Shown: positions 1 to 7,441 of the stretch, one piece after another | Numbering within the stretch: position 1 is the first letter of the stretch | How the letters are laid out: the number at the start of each line of letters is the position of its first letter | Origin: Azospirillum sp. SYSU D00513 | GTDB taxonomy: Bacteria; Pseudomonadota; Alphaproteobacteria; Azospirillales; Azospirillaceae | Direction of reading: 5' to 3' | NCBI RefSeq assembly: GCF_017356015.1 | Contig: NZ_JAFIQV010000042.1 | Span: 1-57,426, forward strand | Length of the DNA stretch: 57,426 bases | The notes under the pieces: model-generated | Databases searched by the model: none | What the model was told of the DNA's origin: nothing | Seen by the model: only the letters and a program-made list of their open reading frames with translations | Translations under genes and position numbers: made by a program

Positions 1-99
1 ACGGTCGGTCACCCTTCCGCAGTTGCGCTTCACTTCGCTCGCCGTGATCAGCTTACGATGGGACTTGCACCCACAAGAGAACGCCCATGTTGGGCGCAC
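1..99 (-). mobile_element. 5' end of a group II intron (partial, continues left of window)
   Basis: Read on the minus strand from position 99, the sequence begins GTGCG, the hallmark 5' boundary of bacterial group II introns. A short hairpin follows (GCCCA, ACA, TGGGC), then the diagnostic domain I element GGGTGCAAGTCCC, and further on AAGGGTGACCG, which resembles the start of known class C introns. The intron begins four bases after the nirK terminator stem, the placement expected for class C introns, which home to intrinsic terminators. The reverse-transcriptase reading frame and the 3' end lie outside the window. The class is inferred from position and 5' motifs. Confidence 0.8.
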
Positions 100-103
100 A
101 TCG

Positions 104-137
104 AAAACGGCATCCCGGTTTCCCGGGATGCCGTTTT
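104..137 (-). terminator. Intrinsic terminator of nirK
   Basis: A perfect 15-bp inverted repeat (104-118 with 123-137, loop TTTC) lies just downstream of the nirK stop. On the minus strand it ends in a TTTT run. The hairpin also reads as a terminator on the plus strand. Confidence 0.85.
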
Positions 138-154
138 CTGCCGACCCGATGGAG

Positions 155-1219
155 TCAGTGCTTCATTTCGGCCTGCTGCTTCAGGGAGTCACCGCTCTTG
201 TCCTTGATGATGTCGTCGTTCGCCGGACCTTCGACGACGAGGTGGCCGATGAGGCCCTTGGTGGCGCGGCTCAGGGCGTGGTCCACCAGCGCGTAGGTGC
301 CGGGATAGTCCACCTTGAATTCCACCATGGTGGCGCCGCCCGGCGGTACCGTCACGGTCTGGACGCCCTTCGCCGGCGCGCTCTCGAGGTCGCCCATGTT
401 GTAGACATGGTCGAAGATCTCGCCGATGACGTGGAAGGAGGAGGTGAGGTTCGGACCGCCCACACCGAACCAGACGCGGACCGTCTCGCCGACCTTGGCC
501 TTCAGGGCGTTGCCCTGCGTCAGGGCGCCGACGGCCCCGTTGAAGACCATATAGTGAGGGTTCTCGTTGACCAGCCCGTCATAATCGTCCTCGGCGTTCG
601 GGATGTTCTTCGCCTTGGTCGCGTAGACTTCCTGCTGCATGACGTAGAACTCGCGATCCACCTTCGGCAGACCGGCTTCCGGCTCCACGACGATCAGCCC
701 GTACATTCCCTTGCTGATGTGGTGCGCCACCATGGGCGTCGCGCAATGATAGACATACACGCCCGGAGACAGGGCCTTGAACGAGAACTCCTTCGTCTGG
801 CCCGGTTCCACCTGGGTGACCTGGCCGCCGCCGAGGAAGCCCGTGGCGGCGTGGAAGTCGATGGAGTGGTTCAAGGCCGATTCCGGGGCGTTGGTGATCT
901 TGACGTCCACCGTGTCGCCGACACGGACCCGGTACATCGGGCCGGGGATCTTGTTGTCGAAGGTCCAGTAAGTGTAGGTCGTGCCGTCGTCGAGCGTGCC
1001 GTCGACTTCCGTCGTCAGGATCTCGACCGTGTGGGTCTTCGGTGCGCGCTTGCCGAACTCGGGGGCCGGCACGGCGGACGGACTCTGCACGATGTCCATC
1101 GTCGCGGGCCGGGCCGTCGGGGCCGCGTACAGTGTTTCGGCGGCGGACGGGGCCGCCATGCCGAGAAGGACGGTCAAGGCGGCGGCGCTGACGGAGGCAA
1201 GAAGATGACGGGAGTTCAT
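155..1219 (-). CDS. nirK: Copper-containing nitrite reductase NirK
   Basis: Reduces nitrite to nitric oxide in the periplasm. The 354-aa precursor has a signal peptide (about residues 1-27, ending SAA). Both copper sites are visible: NHSIDFHAATG supplies H118 (type 1 Cu), D121 (catalytic) and H123 (type 2 Cu). The stretch from H158-C159 to H167 and M172 supplies one type 2 and three type 1 ligands. H263 (SSFHVIG) is the catalytic histidine and H314 (LVDHAL) the third type 2 ligand, so the enzyme should be active. The HCATPMVAHH ligand spacing is the shorter of the known NirK forms. It is monocistronic, with its own terminator, and sits next to nnrU and nnrS and near the NO reductase gene. Confidence 0.97.
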   Translation of the reverse strand: MNSRHLLASVSAAALTVLLGMAAPSAAETLYAAPTARPATMDIVQSPSAVPAPEFGKRAPKTHTVEILTTEVDGTLDDGTTYTYWTFDNKIPGPMYRVRVGDTVDVKITNAPESALNHSIDFHAATGFLGGGQVTQVEPGQTKEFSFKALSPGVYVYHCATPMVAHHISKGMYGLIVVEPEAGLPKVDREFYVMQQEVYATKAKNIPNAEDDYDGLVNENPHYMVFNGAVGALTQGNALKAKVGETVRVWFGVGGPNLTSSFHVIGEIFDHVYNMGDLESAPAKGVQTVTVPPGGATMVEFKVDYPGTYALVDHALSRATKGLIGHLVVEGPANDDIIKDKSGDSLKQQAEMKH

Positions 1220-1321
1220 GGCTTTTCTCGCTGACGATGGTCAATAAGTCGAAGGCAGCATGGCTGTTGCTTTTGTCTTTCACTCCGCACGGCGATGACG
1301 CCTTGCGCGTCGTCAGCCACC

Positions 1322-1336
1322 TTCTTTCAGAAAGAA
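1322..1336. promoter_or_regulatory. Inverted repeat in nirK upstream region
   Basis: TTCTTT-CAG-AAAGAA is a perfect 6-3-6 inverted repeat about 105 bp upstream of the nirK start. It does not match the Fnr/Dnr consensus. It may be an operator for another regulator. Confidence 0.35.
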
Positions 1337-1510
1337 CGATCACCACTTGATATTTTTTGTGGCGAGTTCTTTCGTTGGAGAAGTTTTACCTGGCGCCGAG
1401 GACGGGGAGTTTGATCTGGAACAAACAGGCGGAGTTTTTCTAAAAATGCGCCGCGATGCCCGTCGGCACCCACGCGCCTTCGCGCGCGGGCCAAGTCAAG
1501 TCAAGCCAAG

Positions 1511-1579
1511 CCAAAAAACAAAACGCGCTGCGGCGCTCGCGAGGGTCATGGGGGACCTCCGCGAACGCCGCAGCGCGTT
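1511..1579 (-). terminator. Intrinsic terminator of nnrU
   Basis: Arms 1522-1541 and 1560-1579 pair over 20 bp on the minus-strand RNA, with one G-U wobble. They are followed on that strand by TTTTGTTTTTTGG. This is a strong Rho-independent terminator about 55 bp after the nnrU stop. Confidence 0.9.
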
Positions 1580-1633
1580 GGATTCAGGAACCGTCTCCGG
1601 CGCGGCCGATGCCGCGCCGGCCCATCGTGAGAG

Positions 1634-2260
1634 TTACAGGCCGGCCAGGGGATCGACGCCGATCACCAGAGGGTGCAGGAGCAGGACCAGCTTGGTCAAC
1701 GCCAGGGCGGCCACCACCCGCCAGATCCGTATCTCCCAGAAATCGAAACGCTCGCGGCCCAGCAGGATGCGCGCGAAGGGAACCACCCCGAGCAGCCCGT
1801 GCTCCGTGTTGCGGGCGTTCCTCGCGATGGCGGCGACGGCGATGACGGCCATGCCGACGAAGACCAGGACGGTCCGCGCCTCGCCGACGTTCAGCAGATG
1901 CACGAGGCTCCAGATCAGGACCGCGAGGCTGCCGGGCGTGCTCGTGATCCGGTAGATCCCGAAGCTCGCCCAGGCGGACGGCCTCTGGGTGAAGCGGCAG
2001 ACCAGCAGGAAGAGGGCGAGGGGCATGAGAGCGAGCGCCACGTAGCGCCCCTCATAGAGGGGAACCCAGAGCCACAGGTCCGATTCCACGCTCCGATAGG
2101 CGGTGATCACCGCGGCGAGCGCCAGGAAAGAGACGAGCGAATAGCCGGCGTAGAAGGCCGGGCGCCCGGCCACCCCGATCAGGCTCATCCTGATGGCGGG
2201 GCGTGACGGGACAAGATGGCTCGCGATCAGAAACAGAAGAGCGAAGGACAACCAGAACAC
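1634..2260 (-). CDS. nnrU: NnrU family membrane protein
   Basis: Integral membrane protein of the NnrU family, genetically linked to nitrite and NO reduction in alphaproteobacteria; its biochemical role is not established. Translation from a GTG at 2260, preceded by GGGAGA at good spacing, gives 208 aa, the usual family length. The longer in-frame extension upstream is arginine- and glycine-rich and looks non-coding. The N-terminus shows the family pattern of a hydrophobic helix followed by HLVPSRPAIR, and the rest has about five to six membrane segments. It is divergent from nnrS; the shared promoter region carries candidate Dnr/NnrR boxes. Confidence 0.88.
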   Translation of the reverse strand: MFWLSFALLFLIASHLVPSRPAIRMSLIGVAGRPAFYAGYSLVSFLALAAVITAYRSVESDLWLWVPLYEGRYVALALMPLALFLLVCRFTQRPSAWASFGIYRITSTPGSLAVLIWSLVHLLNVGEARTVLVFVGMAVIAVAAIARNARNTEHGLLGVVPFARILLGRERFDFWEIRIWRVVAALALTKLVLLLHPLVIGVDPLAGL

Positions 2261-2371
2261 CGCTGTTCTCCCAGCCGGAGGGCCATGGACTGGCCGGAAA
2301 AGGGTTTCGGGACATGGCGGCGAGCGCCACCCGAGCGGTCTTAACCATAGTGCACCGGGCCGCCCGCCCCC

Positions 2372-2385
2372 TTGATCCAGCGCAA
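2372..2385. promoter_or_regulatory. Candidate Fnr/Dnr-type box (nnrU-nnrS)
   Basis: TTGATCCAGCGCAA has an Fnr-like left half (TTGAT) and a right half (GCAA) like the perfect boxes at 2439 and 4648. It lies in the divergent nnrU-nnrS promoter region. Confidence 0.45.
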
Positions 2386-2438
2386 ACATCCGCCCGGCCG
2401 GCCTTCGCCCTTCCCCACCCCTCCGTTTCGCCTCGATC

Positions 2439-2454
2439 TTTGCCCCGGCGCAAA
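2439..2454. promoter_or_regulatory. Candidate NnrR/Dnr box (nnrU-nnrS)
   Basis: TTTGC-CCCGGC-GCAAA is a perfect TTGC-N6-GCAA dyad centred about 91 bp before the nnrS start and 186 bp before nnrU. The same dyad occurs before norZ. The Crp/Fnr regulator at 8840-9547 is the obvious candidate to bind it. Confidence 0.65.
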
Positions 2455-2537
2455 GACGGCGGCCGGGTTGGCGCTTAGGGTCCCGCTCATCCACAGCGGG
2501 TCCGTTCCCCGGACCCGGCATCCGGAGATGACTCTCC

Positions 2538-3740
2538 ATGAGCGCACTGCCCTTCACCGAACCCGCCGCACCACGCTTCGTGCCCTTCGCCTACGGGTTT
2601 CGTCCCTTCTTCCTGCTCGCCGGCCTGTCGGCGGCGATCCTCGTTCCGGTCTGGCTCCTCGTCCTGTCGGGAGTGGCGGTGCCGGTCCTCGGCGTCCCTC
2701 CCGCGGCGTGGCATGGCCATGAGATGCTGTTCGGCTTCGTCGGCGCCACCGTGGGCGGATTCATGTTGACCGCGGTGCCGAGCTGGACGGGCGCCCTGCC
2801 GGTCACCGGCAAGACCCTGGCCGGCCTCGTGGCGCTGTTCGTCGCGGGACGGCTCGCCTCGCTGCCCGCCGTCGCGGCGCTTCCCGCCGCAGCCGCGGTC
2901 GATCTGCTGTTCTATCCGGCGCTCGGCCTCGCCATCGCCCTGCCGCTGTTCCGGGCGGGCAAGGCCCGCAACACCGCCTTCCTGGCCCTGCTCGCCCTTC
3001 TGACGCTGGCGAACCTGCTGGTCCGGCTGGAATGGATGGGCGTGACCGCCGACACGGCCCGTTTCGGCACCATTCTCGCCATCGACGCCGTCCTGATGAT
3101 GGTCGCCGTGGTCGGCGGCCGCATCATCCCCACCTTCACCCGGAACGCCCTGCGCAAACGCGATCCCGCGGTCGAGATCGCCGCCTGCCCGCGGCTCGAC
3201 CGCGCAGCACTGGTGCTGACGGCGGCGCTGATCCCGCTCGACCTCCTGTTTGCCGACAGCGCCTTGCCAGGCGCGGCGGCGCTCGCGGCGGCGGCGGTAC
3301 ACGGCCTCCGCATGGCCCGCTGGAAAGGGCACCGCACGCTCCACGATCCGCTGCTCTGGATCCTGCACGCCGGCTACGGCTGGCTGATCGCCGGGCTGGC
3401 GCTGAAGGGGGCCGAGCTGGCCCTGGGGCTGCCGCTCGGGAACGCCTGGCTGCACGCCGTCACGGCCGGCTGCTTCGGCACCATCATCCTGGCGGTGATG
3501 AGCCGGGCCGCCCTTGGCCACACCGGCCGGGCGCTCAAGGCTTCGGCCCCGACCGTCGCAGCCTATGGGCTGGTGATGGCTGCCGGGCTGGCGCGGACGC
3601 TGGCGCCCGCCCTCGACGGGGCTTTCCACCAGCAGGCCATCGGCCTGTCGGGCCTGTTCTGGGCGCTGGGCTTCATCCTCTTCTGCGCGGTCTACACGCC
3701 GATCCTTCTCCGGCCCCGCGCCGACGGCCAGCCGGGCTGA
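2538..3740 (+). CDS. nnrS: NnrS family protein
   Basis: Polytopic membrane protein of the NnrS family, haem- and copper-containing in Rhodobacter and linked to resistance to NO and nitrosative stress. The 400-aa length and about 12 predicted membrane helices fit the family. The conserved N-terminal GFRPFFLLAGL and the metal-ligand-like WHGHEMLFGF (H59, H61) are present. The start follows GGAGATGACTCTCC. It is divergent from nnrU and is followed by a small Cys-rich gene 63 bp downstream that probably shares its transcript. Confidence 0.93.
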   Translation: MSALPFTEPAAPRFVPFAYGFRPFFLLAGLSAAILVPVWLLVLSGVAVPVLGVPPAAWHGHEMLFGFVGATVGGFMLTAVPSWTGALPVTGKTLAGLVALFVAGRLASLPAVAALPAAAAVDLLFYPALGLAIALPLFRAGKARNTAFLALLALLTLANLLVRLEWMGVTADTARFGTILAIDAVLMMVAVVGGRIIPTFTRNALRKRDPAVEIAACPRLDRAALVLTAALIPLDLLFADSALPGAAALAAAAVHGLRMARWKGHRTLHDPLLWILHAGYGWLIAGLALKGAELALGLPLGNAWLHAVTAGCFGTIILAVMSRAALGHTGRALKASAPTVAAYGLVMAAGLARTLAPALDGAFHQQAIGLSGLFWALGFILFCAVYTPILLRPRADGQPG

Positions 3741-3803
3741 TCCCCGCGCGGCACCGATCCGTCACCCTTCTGTCCTGCCGACCTTTTCTGGAGATAGCCG
3801 AGA

Positions 3804-4052
3804 ATGACCGACTTCCGCATCGCCCTCGACCGCACGGGCAAGGCAACCCTGGCCGGGCCGGAGGTGTTTCCCGGCGCCAAGCTGAACGGCAGCGTCGTCT
3901 ATGACGTGGTGGACTGCCCGCCCGGCATCATGGACCAGGACGTCATCGCCCTGACCACCGGCTTCCGCCCGCCGGCGGGCGCCACGGAAATCCCCTACGG
4001 CCGTCTCCTCGCGAGGCGGAACGGGTCCTGCTGCGGCGGCATGTGCGGCTGA
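3804..4052 (+). CDS. Small protein with C-terminal cysteine cluster
   Basis: This 82-aa protein has a good ribosome binding site (TGGAGATAGCCGAG before ATG). No family was recognised. It has four cysteines: C38 (in VDCPPG) and a C-terminal CCGGMC cluster (C76, C77, C81) that could bind copper, haem iron or another metal, or act as a thiol pair. There is no signal peptide or membrane helix, so it is probably cytoplasmic. It lies between nnrS and a strong terminator, so it is likely co-transcribed with nnrS and may serve metal handling for NO-linked enzymes. The function is inference. Confidence 0.75.
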   Translation: MTDFRIALDRTGKATLAGPEVFPGAKLNGSVVYDVVDCPPGIMDQDVIALTTGFRPPAGATEIPYGRLLARRNGSCCGGMCG

Positions 4053-4088
4053 CCGCAGCATTCCCCGCGCTCCCCGAAGGGGCTGGGC

Positions 4089-4127
4089 AACCGGGTGGCC
4101 GCAGGCGCGGCCGCCCGGTTTTCGTTT
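4089..4127 (+). terminator. Terminator of the nnrS operon
   Basis: Arms 4089-4102 and 4107-4120 form a 14-bp stem with one G-U wobble and loop AGGC, followed by TTTTCGTTTCT on the plus strand. Confidence 0.88.
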
Positions 4128-4490
4128 CTACCGCCTGTTCCCGTACTTGCCGGCCTCGGCCCTGGCAATGGCGATGAGGTCGGAGGCGGCACAACCCCGC
4201 GCGCCGTGCATCAGGATGATGTTCTGCTGGATGCCGACGAACATCGTGACCAGCTCGGGCTTCTGCTGCGCCATCTGGGCCATGCTGCCGCCCTGTCCCT
4301 GCCCGCCTCCCTGGCCGCCCTGCCCGTGGGACCCGATCTGGCGCAGGCCGTCGTAGACCTCCTGGAAGGACCGTTCGAGAAAGGCGCAGTCGCTTTCATT
4401 CCCGCCAGCACCCTGATTGCCCTGCTGGGCGAAGGCTGTCGTCGGCGCGGACAGGACAGCGAGGGCGGCGAGAGCATGACGGATCTTCAT
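4128..4490 (-). CDS. Small secreted protein next to norZ
   Basis: No family was recognised. The ATG at 4490, preceded by AGGAG, gives 120 aa; an upstream in-frame ATG lacks a site. Residues 1-22 form a clear signal peptide (ending AFA, then QQGNQ), so the mature protein should be periplasmic or secreted. It has two cysteines (in SDCAFLE and RGCAAS) that could form a disulfide, with a Gly/Gln-rich linker (about 54-68) between two helical segments. It is divergent from norZ and shares its intergenic region, which carries a palindrome and a Dnr-type box, so control with NO reduction is plausible. Confidence 0.75.
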   Translation of the reverse strand: MKIRHALAALAVLSAPTTAFAQQGNQGAGGNESDCAFLERSFQEVYDGLRQIGSHGQGGQGGGQGQGGSMAQMAQQKPELVTMFVGIQQNIILMHGARGCAASDLIAIARAEAGKYGNRR

Positions 4491-4592
4491 TGGTGTTCTC
4501 CTGGCATTGCCGTTCTTCTGGCTTTCCACTTACTCCTCTTCAAACAGCCGTGCCCTCACGGCGTTCTGTTCTTCTTTTTGCCCCGTAAGGGT

Positions 4593-4608
4593 ATTCCCTT
4601 AAGGGAAT
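4593..4608. promoter_or_regulatory. Perfect 16-bp palindrome between norZ and the secreted-protein gene
   Basis: ATTCCCTTAAGGGAAT is perfectly self-complementary and lies in the divergent promoter region, about 103 bp from the minus-strand start and about 170 bp from norZ. It looks like an operator for a dimeric repressor. The sequence differs from the nearby Dnr-type dyad. Confidence 0.5.
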
Positions 4609-4647
4609 TACCGGACAGATTTCGACCGGCGGATTCCCGCATGGTGT

Positions 4648-4661
4648 TTGCGCGAGAGCAA
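4648..4661. promoter_or_regulatory. Candidate NnrR/Dnr box upstream of norZ
   Basis: TTGC-GCGAGA-GCAA is a perfect TTGC-N6-GCAA dyad, the same form as at 2440-2453, about 125 bp upstream of the norZ start. Confidence 0.65.
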
Positions 4662-4778
4662 GGAAGGCAGGCGTGACGGCGGCTAGCCTCACCCCATCGG
4701 GCGCGGCTCACCGGGGCTCCCCGCCCCGCCGCGATGCGACGCCAGACCCTGCTCCGGTAAAATGAAAGAACACCAGCG

Positions 4779-7046
4779 ATGCAGACCAAGAGACTTTGGC
4801 TGATCCTCGCCCTGGTCATGGCGGCCTCGTTCGCCGTGCTTGGGCTGATGGGCCGCCAGATACACCGTGAAGCACCACCCATGCCGGCGCAGGTCGTCAC
4901 CGACGGCGGCGCCGTGCTGTACACGCAGAACGACATCGAACAAGGCCGCCTCGCCTGGCAGTCCATGGGCGGCATGCAGGTCGGCTCCATCTGGGGCCAC
5001 GGCGGCTACGTCGCCCCGGACTGGTCGGCCGACTGGCTGCACCGGGAAAGCGTGGCGCTGCTCGACATCTGGGCCAAGCGCGAACAGGGCAAGCCCTACG
5101 CGGCGCTCGCCTCCGAACAGCAGGCCGCCCTGCGCGACCGGCTGAAGGCCGAGATCCGCACCAACCGCTACGACGCCGCGAGCCGCAGCATCGTGGTCGG
5201 CGCCGACCGCGCCGCCGCGATCCGCGAGGTCGCCGCGCACTACACGGCCCTGCTCGGCAACGACCCCGCGCTGGAGCCCCTGCGCGAGCAATACGCCATC
5301 GCCAACAACGCCGTTCCCGACGCCGGCCGGCGCGCCGGCATCGCGGCCTTCTTCTTCTGGACGGGCTGGGCAGCCGGCACGGAGCGTCCCGGCGACGTCA
5401 TCACCTACACCAGCAACTGGCCGAACGAGCCGCTGACCGGCAACACGCCGTCCACGCCCAACATCATGTGGTCGGTCCTGTCGGTGGTCCTGCTGGTCGG
5501 CGGCATCGGCGCCCTGGTCTGGCATCATGCGCGCACCGCGCATGAGGATCACCTGACCCCGCCCACGGCCGACCCGCTTCTCTCGCTGAAGCCGACGCCC
5601 TCGATGAAGGCAACCGGCAAGTATTTCCTGACCGTCATCGGCCTGTTCCTCCTGCAGATCTCGCTCGGTGCCGTCACCGCCCACTATGCGGTGGAGGGCC
5701 ATGATTTCTACGGCATCCCGCTCAGCGACATCCTGCCCTACGCGGTCACCCGCACCTGGCACACCCAGCTCGCGGTGTTCTGGATCGCGACCGCCTGGCT
5801 CGCCACCGGCCTCTACATCGCGCCGGCGATCTCCGGCCATGAGCCAAGGTTCCAGACACTCGGCGTGAACGTCCTGTGGGCCGCCCTGGTCTTCGTGGTG
5901 CTGGGCTCCATGGCCGGCGAATGGCTCGGCGTGCAGCAGGTGCTGGACCTCGACGTCAACTGGTGGTTCGGCCATCAGGGCTGGGAATACGTCGATCTCG
6001 GCCGTTTCTGGCAGATACTCCTGTTCGTCGGGCTGATGCTGTGGCTCGTCCTGGTCGGCCGCGCCCTCTGGCCCGCTCTGAAGAGCCCGTCGGAGAGCAA
6101 GCCCGTCCTTCTCGTGATGTTCCTGTCCACCATCGCCATTGGCCTCTTCTACGCCGCCGGTTTCATGTGGGGCAAGCACACGCACCTCAGCATGGTCGAG
6201 TACTGGCGCTGGTGGGTCGTGCATCTGTGGGTCGAGGGCTTCTTCGAGGTCTTCGCCACCGCCGTCATCAGCCTGCTGTTCGTGAAGCTGGGCCTGGTGC
6301 GCGCCCAGACGGCCAACGTCGCCGTCCTCGCCAGCACCATCGTCTTCCTGTTCGGCGGCGTGCTGGGAACGGCGCACCACTGGTACTTCTCGGGCACGCC
6401 CGTGTCGGTGATCGCCATCGGCGCCGTCTTCTCGGCCCTGGAGGTCGTGCCCCTGGCGCTGGTCGGCGGCGAGGCCCTGGAAACCTACCGCCACTCCAAG
6501 GCAGCACCCTGGGTGCAGACCTACAAGTGGCCGATCCTGTTCTTCGTGGCCGTGTCCTTCTGGAACCTGCTGGGCGCCGGCGTCTTCGGCTTCCTCATCA
6601 ACACGCCGATCGCGCTCTACTACGTGCAGGGCCTGAACCTGACGGCCAACCACGGCCACACCGCGCTGTTCGGCGTCTACGGCATGCTCGGCATCGGGCT
6701 GATGCTCTTCTGCCTGCGGGGCCTGTCGAACCGGGCACGCTGGAACGACGGGCTGCTGAAGTGGACCTTCTGGCTGCTCAACGGCGGGCTGGCGATGATG
6801 TCCTTCCTGTCGCTCTTCCCGGCGGGCATCTATCAGGCCTGGGCCAGCATCACCCGGGGCATGTGGTTCGCCCGCTCGCCCGAGGTCATGCACTCCCCGA
6901 TCATGGAGACGCTGGTCTGGATGCGCGTGCCCGGCGACATCGTCTTCAGCGCGGGTGCCGTGATCCTCGCCGTCTTCGCCTACCGCCTGATCCGCGGCAG
7001 GAAGGCGCCGGCCGGAATCCCGGCCTCCGCCCAGCCGGCGGAGTGA
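4779..7046 (+). CDS. norZ: Quinol-dependent nitric oxide reductase (single-subunit qNOR)
   Basis: Reduces two NO to N2O in the inner membrane using quinol. At 755 aa it has the length of single-subunit qNOR. An N-terminal helix and a cytochrome-c-like extension without haem-binding cysteines (about residues 1-210) are followed by a 12-13 helix haem-copper-oxidase core. Visible core residues include H482 and E485 in HLWVEGFFEVF (high-spin haem/FeB region), H533-H534 in HHWYFSGTP and the conserved NLTANHGHTALFG. A terminator follows the stop. Upstream are a Dnr-type box and a palindrome. With NirK nearby, the locus converts nitrite to N2O; no nosZ is seen in the window. Confidence 0.96.
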   Translation: MQTKRLWLILALVMAASFAVLGLMGRQIHREAPPMPAQVVTDGGAVLYTQNDIEQGRLAWQSMGGMQVGSIWGHGGYVAPDWSADWLHRESVALLDIWAKREQGKPYAALASEQQAALRDRLKAEIRTNRYDAASRSIVVGADRAAAIREVAAHYTALLGNDPALEPLREQYAIANNAVPDAGRRAGIAAFFFWTGWAAGTERPGDVITYTSNWPNEPLTGNTPSTPNIMWSVLSVVLLVGGIGALVWHHARTAHEDHLTPPTADPLLSLKPTPSMKATGKYFLTVIGLFLLQISLGAVTAHYAVEGHDFYGIPLSDILPYAVTRTWHTQLAVFWIATAWLATGLYIAPAISGHEPRFQTLGVNVLWAALVFVVLGSMAGEWLGVQQVLDLDVNWWFGHQGWEYVDLGRFWQILLFVGLMLWLVLVGRALWPALKSPSESKPVLLVMFLSTIAIGLFYAAGFMWGKHTHLSMVEYWRWWVVHLWVEGFFEVFATAVISLLFVKLGLVRAQTANVAVLASTIVFLFGGVLGTAHHWYFSGTPVSVIAIGAVFSALEVVPLALVGGEALETYRHSKAAPWVQTYKWPILFFVAVSFWNLLGAGVFGFLINTPIALYYVQGLNLTANHGHTALFGVYGMLGIGLMLFCLRGLSNRARWNDGLLKWTFWLLNGGLAMMSFLSLFPAGIYQAWASITRGMWFARSPEVMHSPIMETLVWMRVPGDIVFSAGAVILAVFAYRLIRGRKAPAGIPASAQPAE

Positions 7047-7077
7047 GCGTCCTGAACTGAAATCCGCACAGTGAACC

Positions 7078-7113
7078 GGAAGGGGAGGCAGCCGCCTCCC
7101 CTTCCTTCTTTCC
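7078..7113 (+). terminator. Terminator after norZ
   Basis: A perfect 12-bp stem (7078-7089 with 7094-7105, loop AGCC) is followed by TTCTTTCC. It separates norZ from bfd. Confidence 0.8.
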
Positions 7114-7136
7114 GATGCCGAGCCTCACGGTCGATC

Positions 7137-7337
7137 ATGTATGTCTGCATCTGCAACGCCCTGAACGAGCGGCGCGTGCGCCAGGCGATCCGCCAGCACC
7201 GCCCCGCGACCGTCCATGACGTCTACGCCGCCTGCGGCGTGACGCCCCAATGCGGCAAATGCGCGCCAACCATCCGGGACATTCTGGAAGAGGAGCGCGC
7301 GGCCGCCCTGCCGGCCCTCGCGCTTGCCGCCGAATGA
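7137..7337 (+). CDS. bfd: Bacterioferritin-associated ferredoxin-like protein
   Basis: A 66-aa [2Fe-2S] protein of the Bfd family, whose best-known member donates electrons to release iron from bacterioferritin. The ligand cysteines C4 and C6 (YVCICN) and C39 and C42 (PQCGKC) are all present at family spacing. The ATG at 7137 is chosen because an upstream in-frame start would run through the norZ terminator; no strong ribosome binding site is seen. No bacterioferritin gene is in the window. Its place between norZ and hemN suggests a role in iron supply or repair for the haem-rich NO enzymes, which is inference. Confidence 0.85.
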   Translation: MYVCICNALNERRVRQAIRQHRPATVHDVYAACGVTPQCGKCAPTIRDILEEERAAALPALALAAE

Positions 7338-7388
7338 TCGGGGCCGAATGACCGGCGCACAATGATCGGCGCCCAATGATCGGTGCCG
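7333..7388. repeat. Four tandem copies of a 14-bp repeat
   Basis: Exact 14-bp periodicity: units start at 7333, 7347, 7361 and 7375, with consensus AATGATCGGCGCCC. The first unit overlaps the bfd stop codon and the array fills the gap to hemN. It could be an expanded slippage tract or a binding array. Confidence 0.8.
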
Positions 7389-7441
7389 GATCCTTTTCCG
7401 CTTCCTGAACAGCCCTGCCAGACCGCCGAAAGGAGATGCCG

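Larger units (their letters stand above)
1220..1633. other. nirK promoter region and nnrU 3' region, no gene seen
   Basis: No convincing gene occurs here. The part next to nirK (1220-1400) is AT-richer and holds the inverted repeat at 1322-1336 and a lone TTGAT half-site near 1348, but no full TTGC-N6-GCAA box. The remainder holds the nnrU terminator. Confidence 0.6.

Noticed and set aside
23..1234. 403-aa plus-strand reading frame
   Set aside because: It is antisense to nirK, which has complete copper-site motifs; the frame has no family pattern and is the usual high-GC shadow.
1267..1354. Dnr/Fnr box upstream of nirK
   Set aside because: Only half-sites (TTGC near 1267, TTGAT near 1348) without a matching second half at the right distance.
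4689..6893. 734-aa minus-strand frame antisense to norZ
   Set aside because: His/Gln/Asp-rich low-complexity sequence typical of the frame opposite a GC-rich membrane protein gene.
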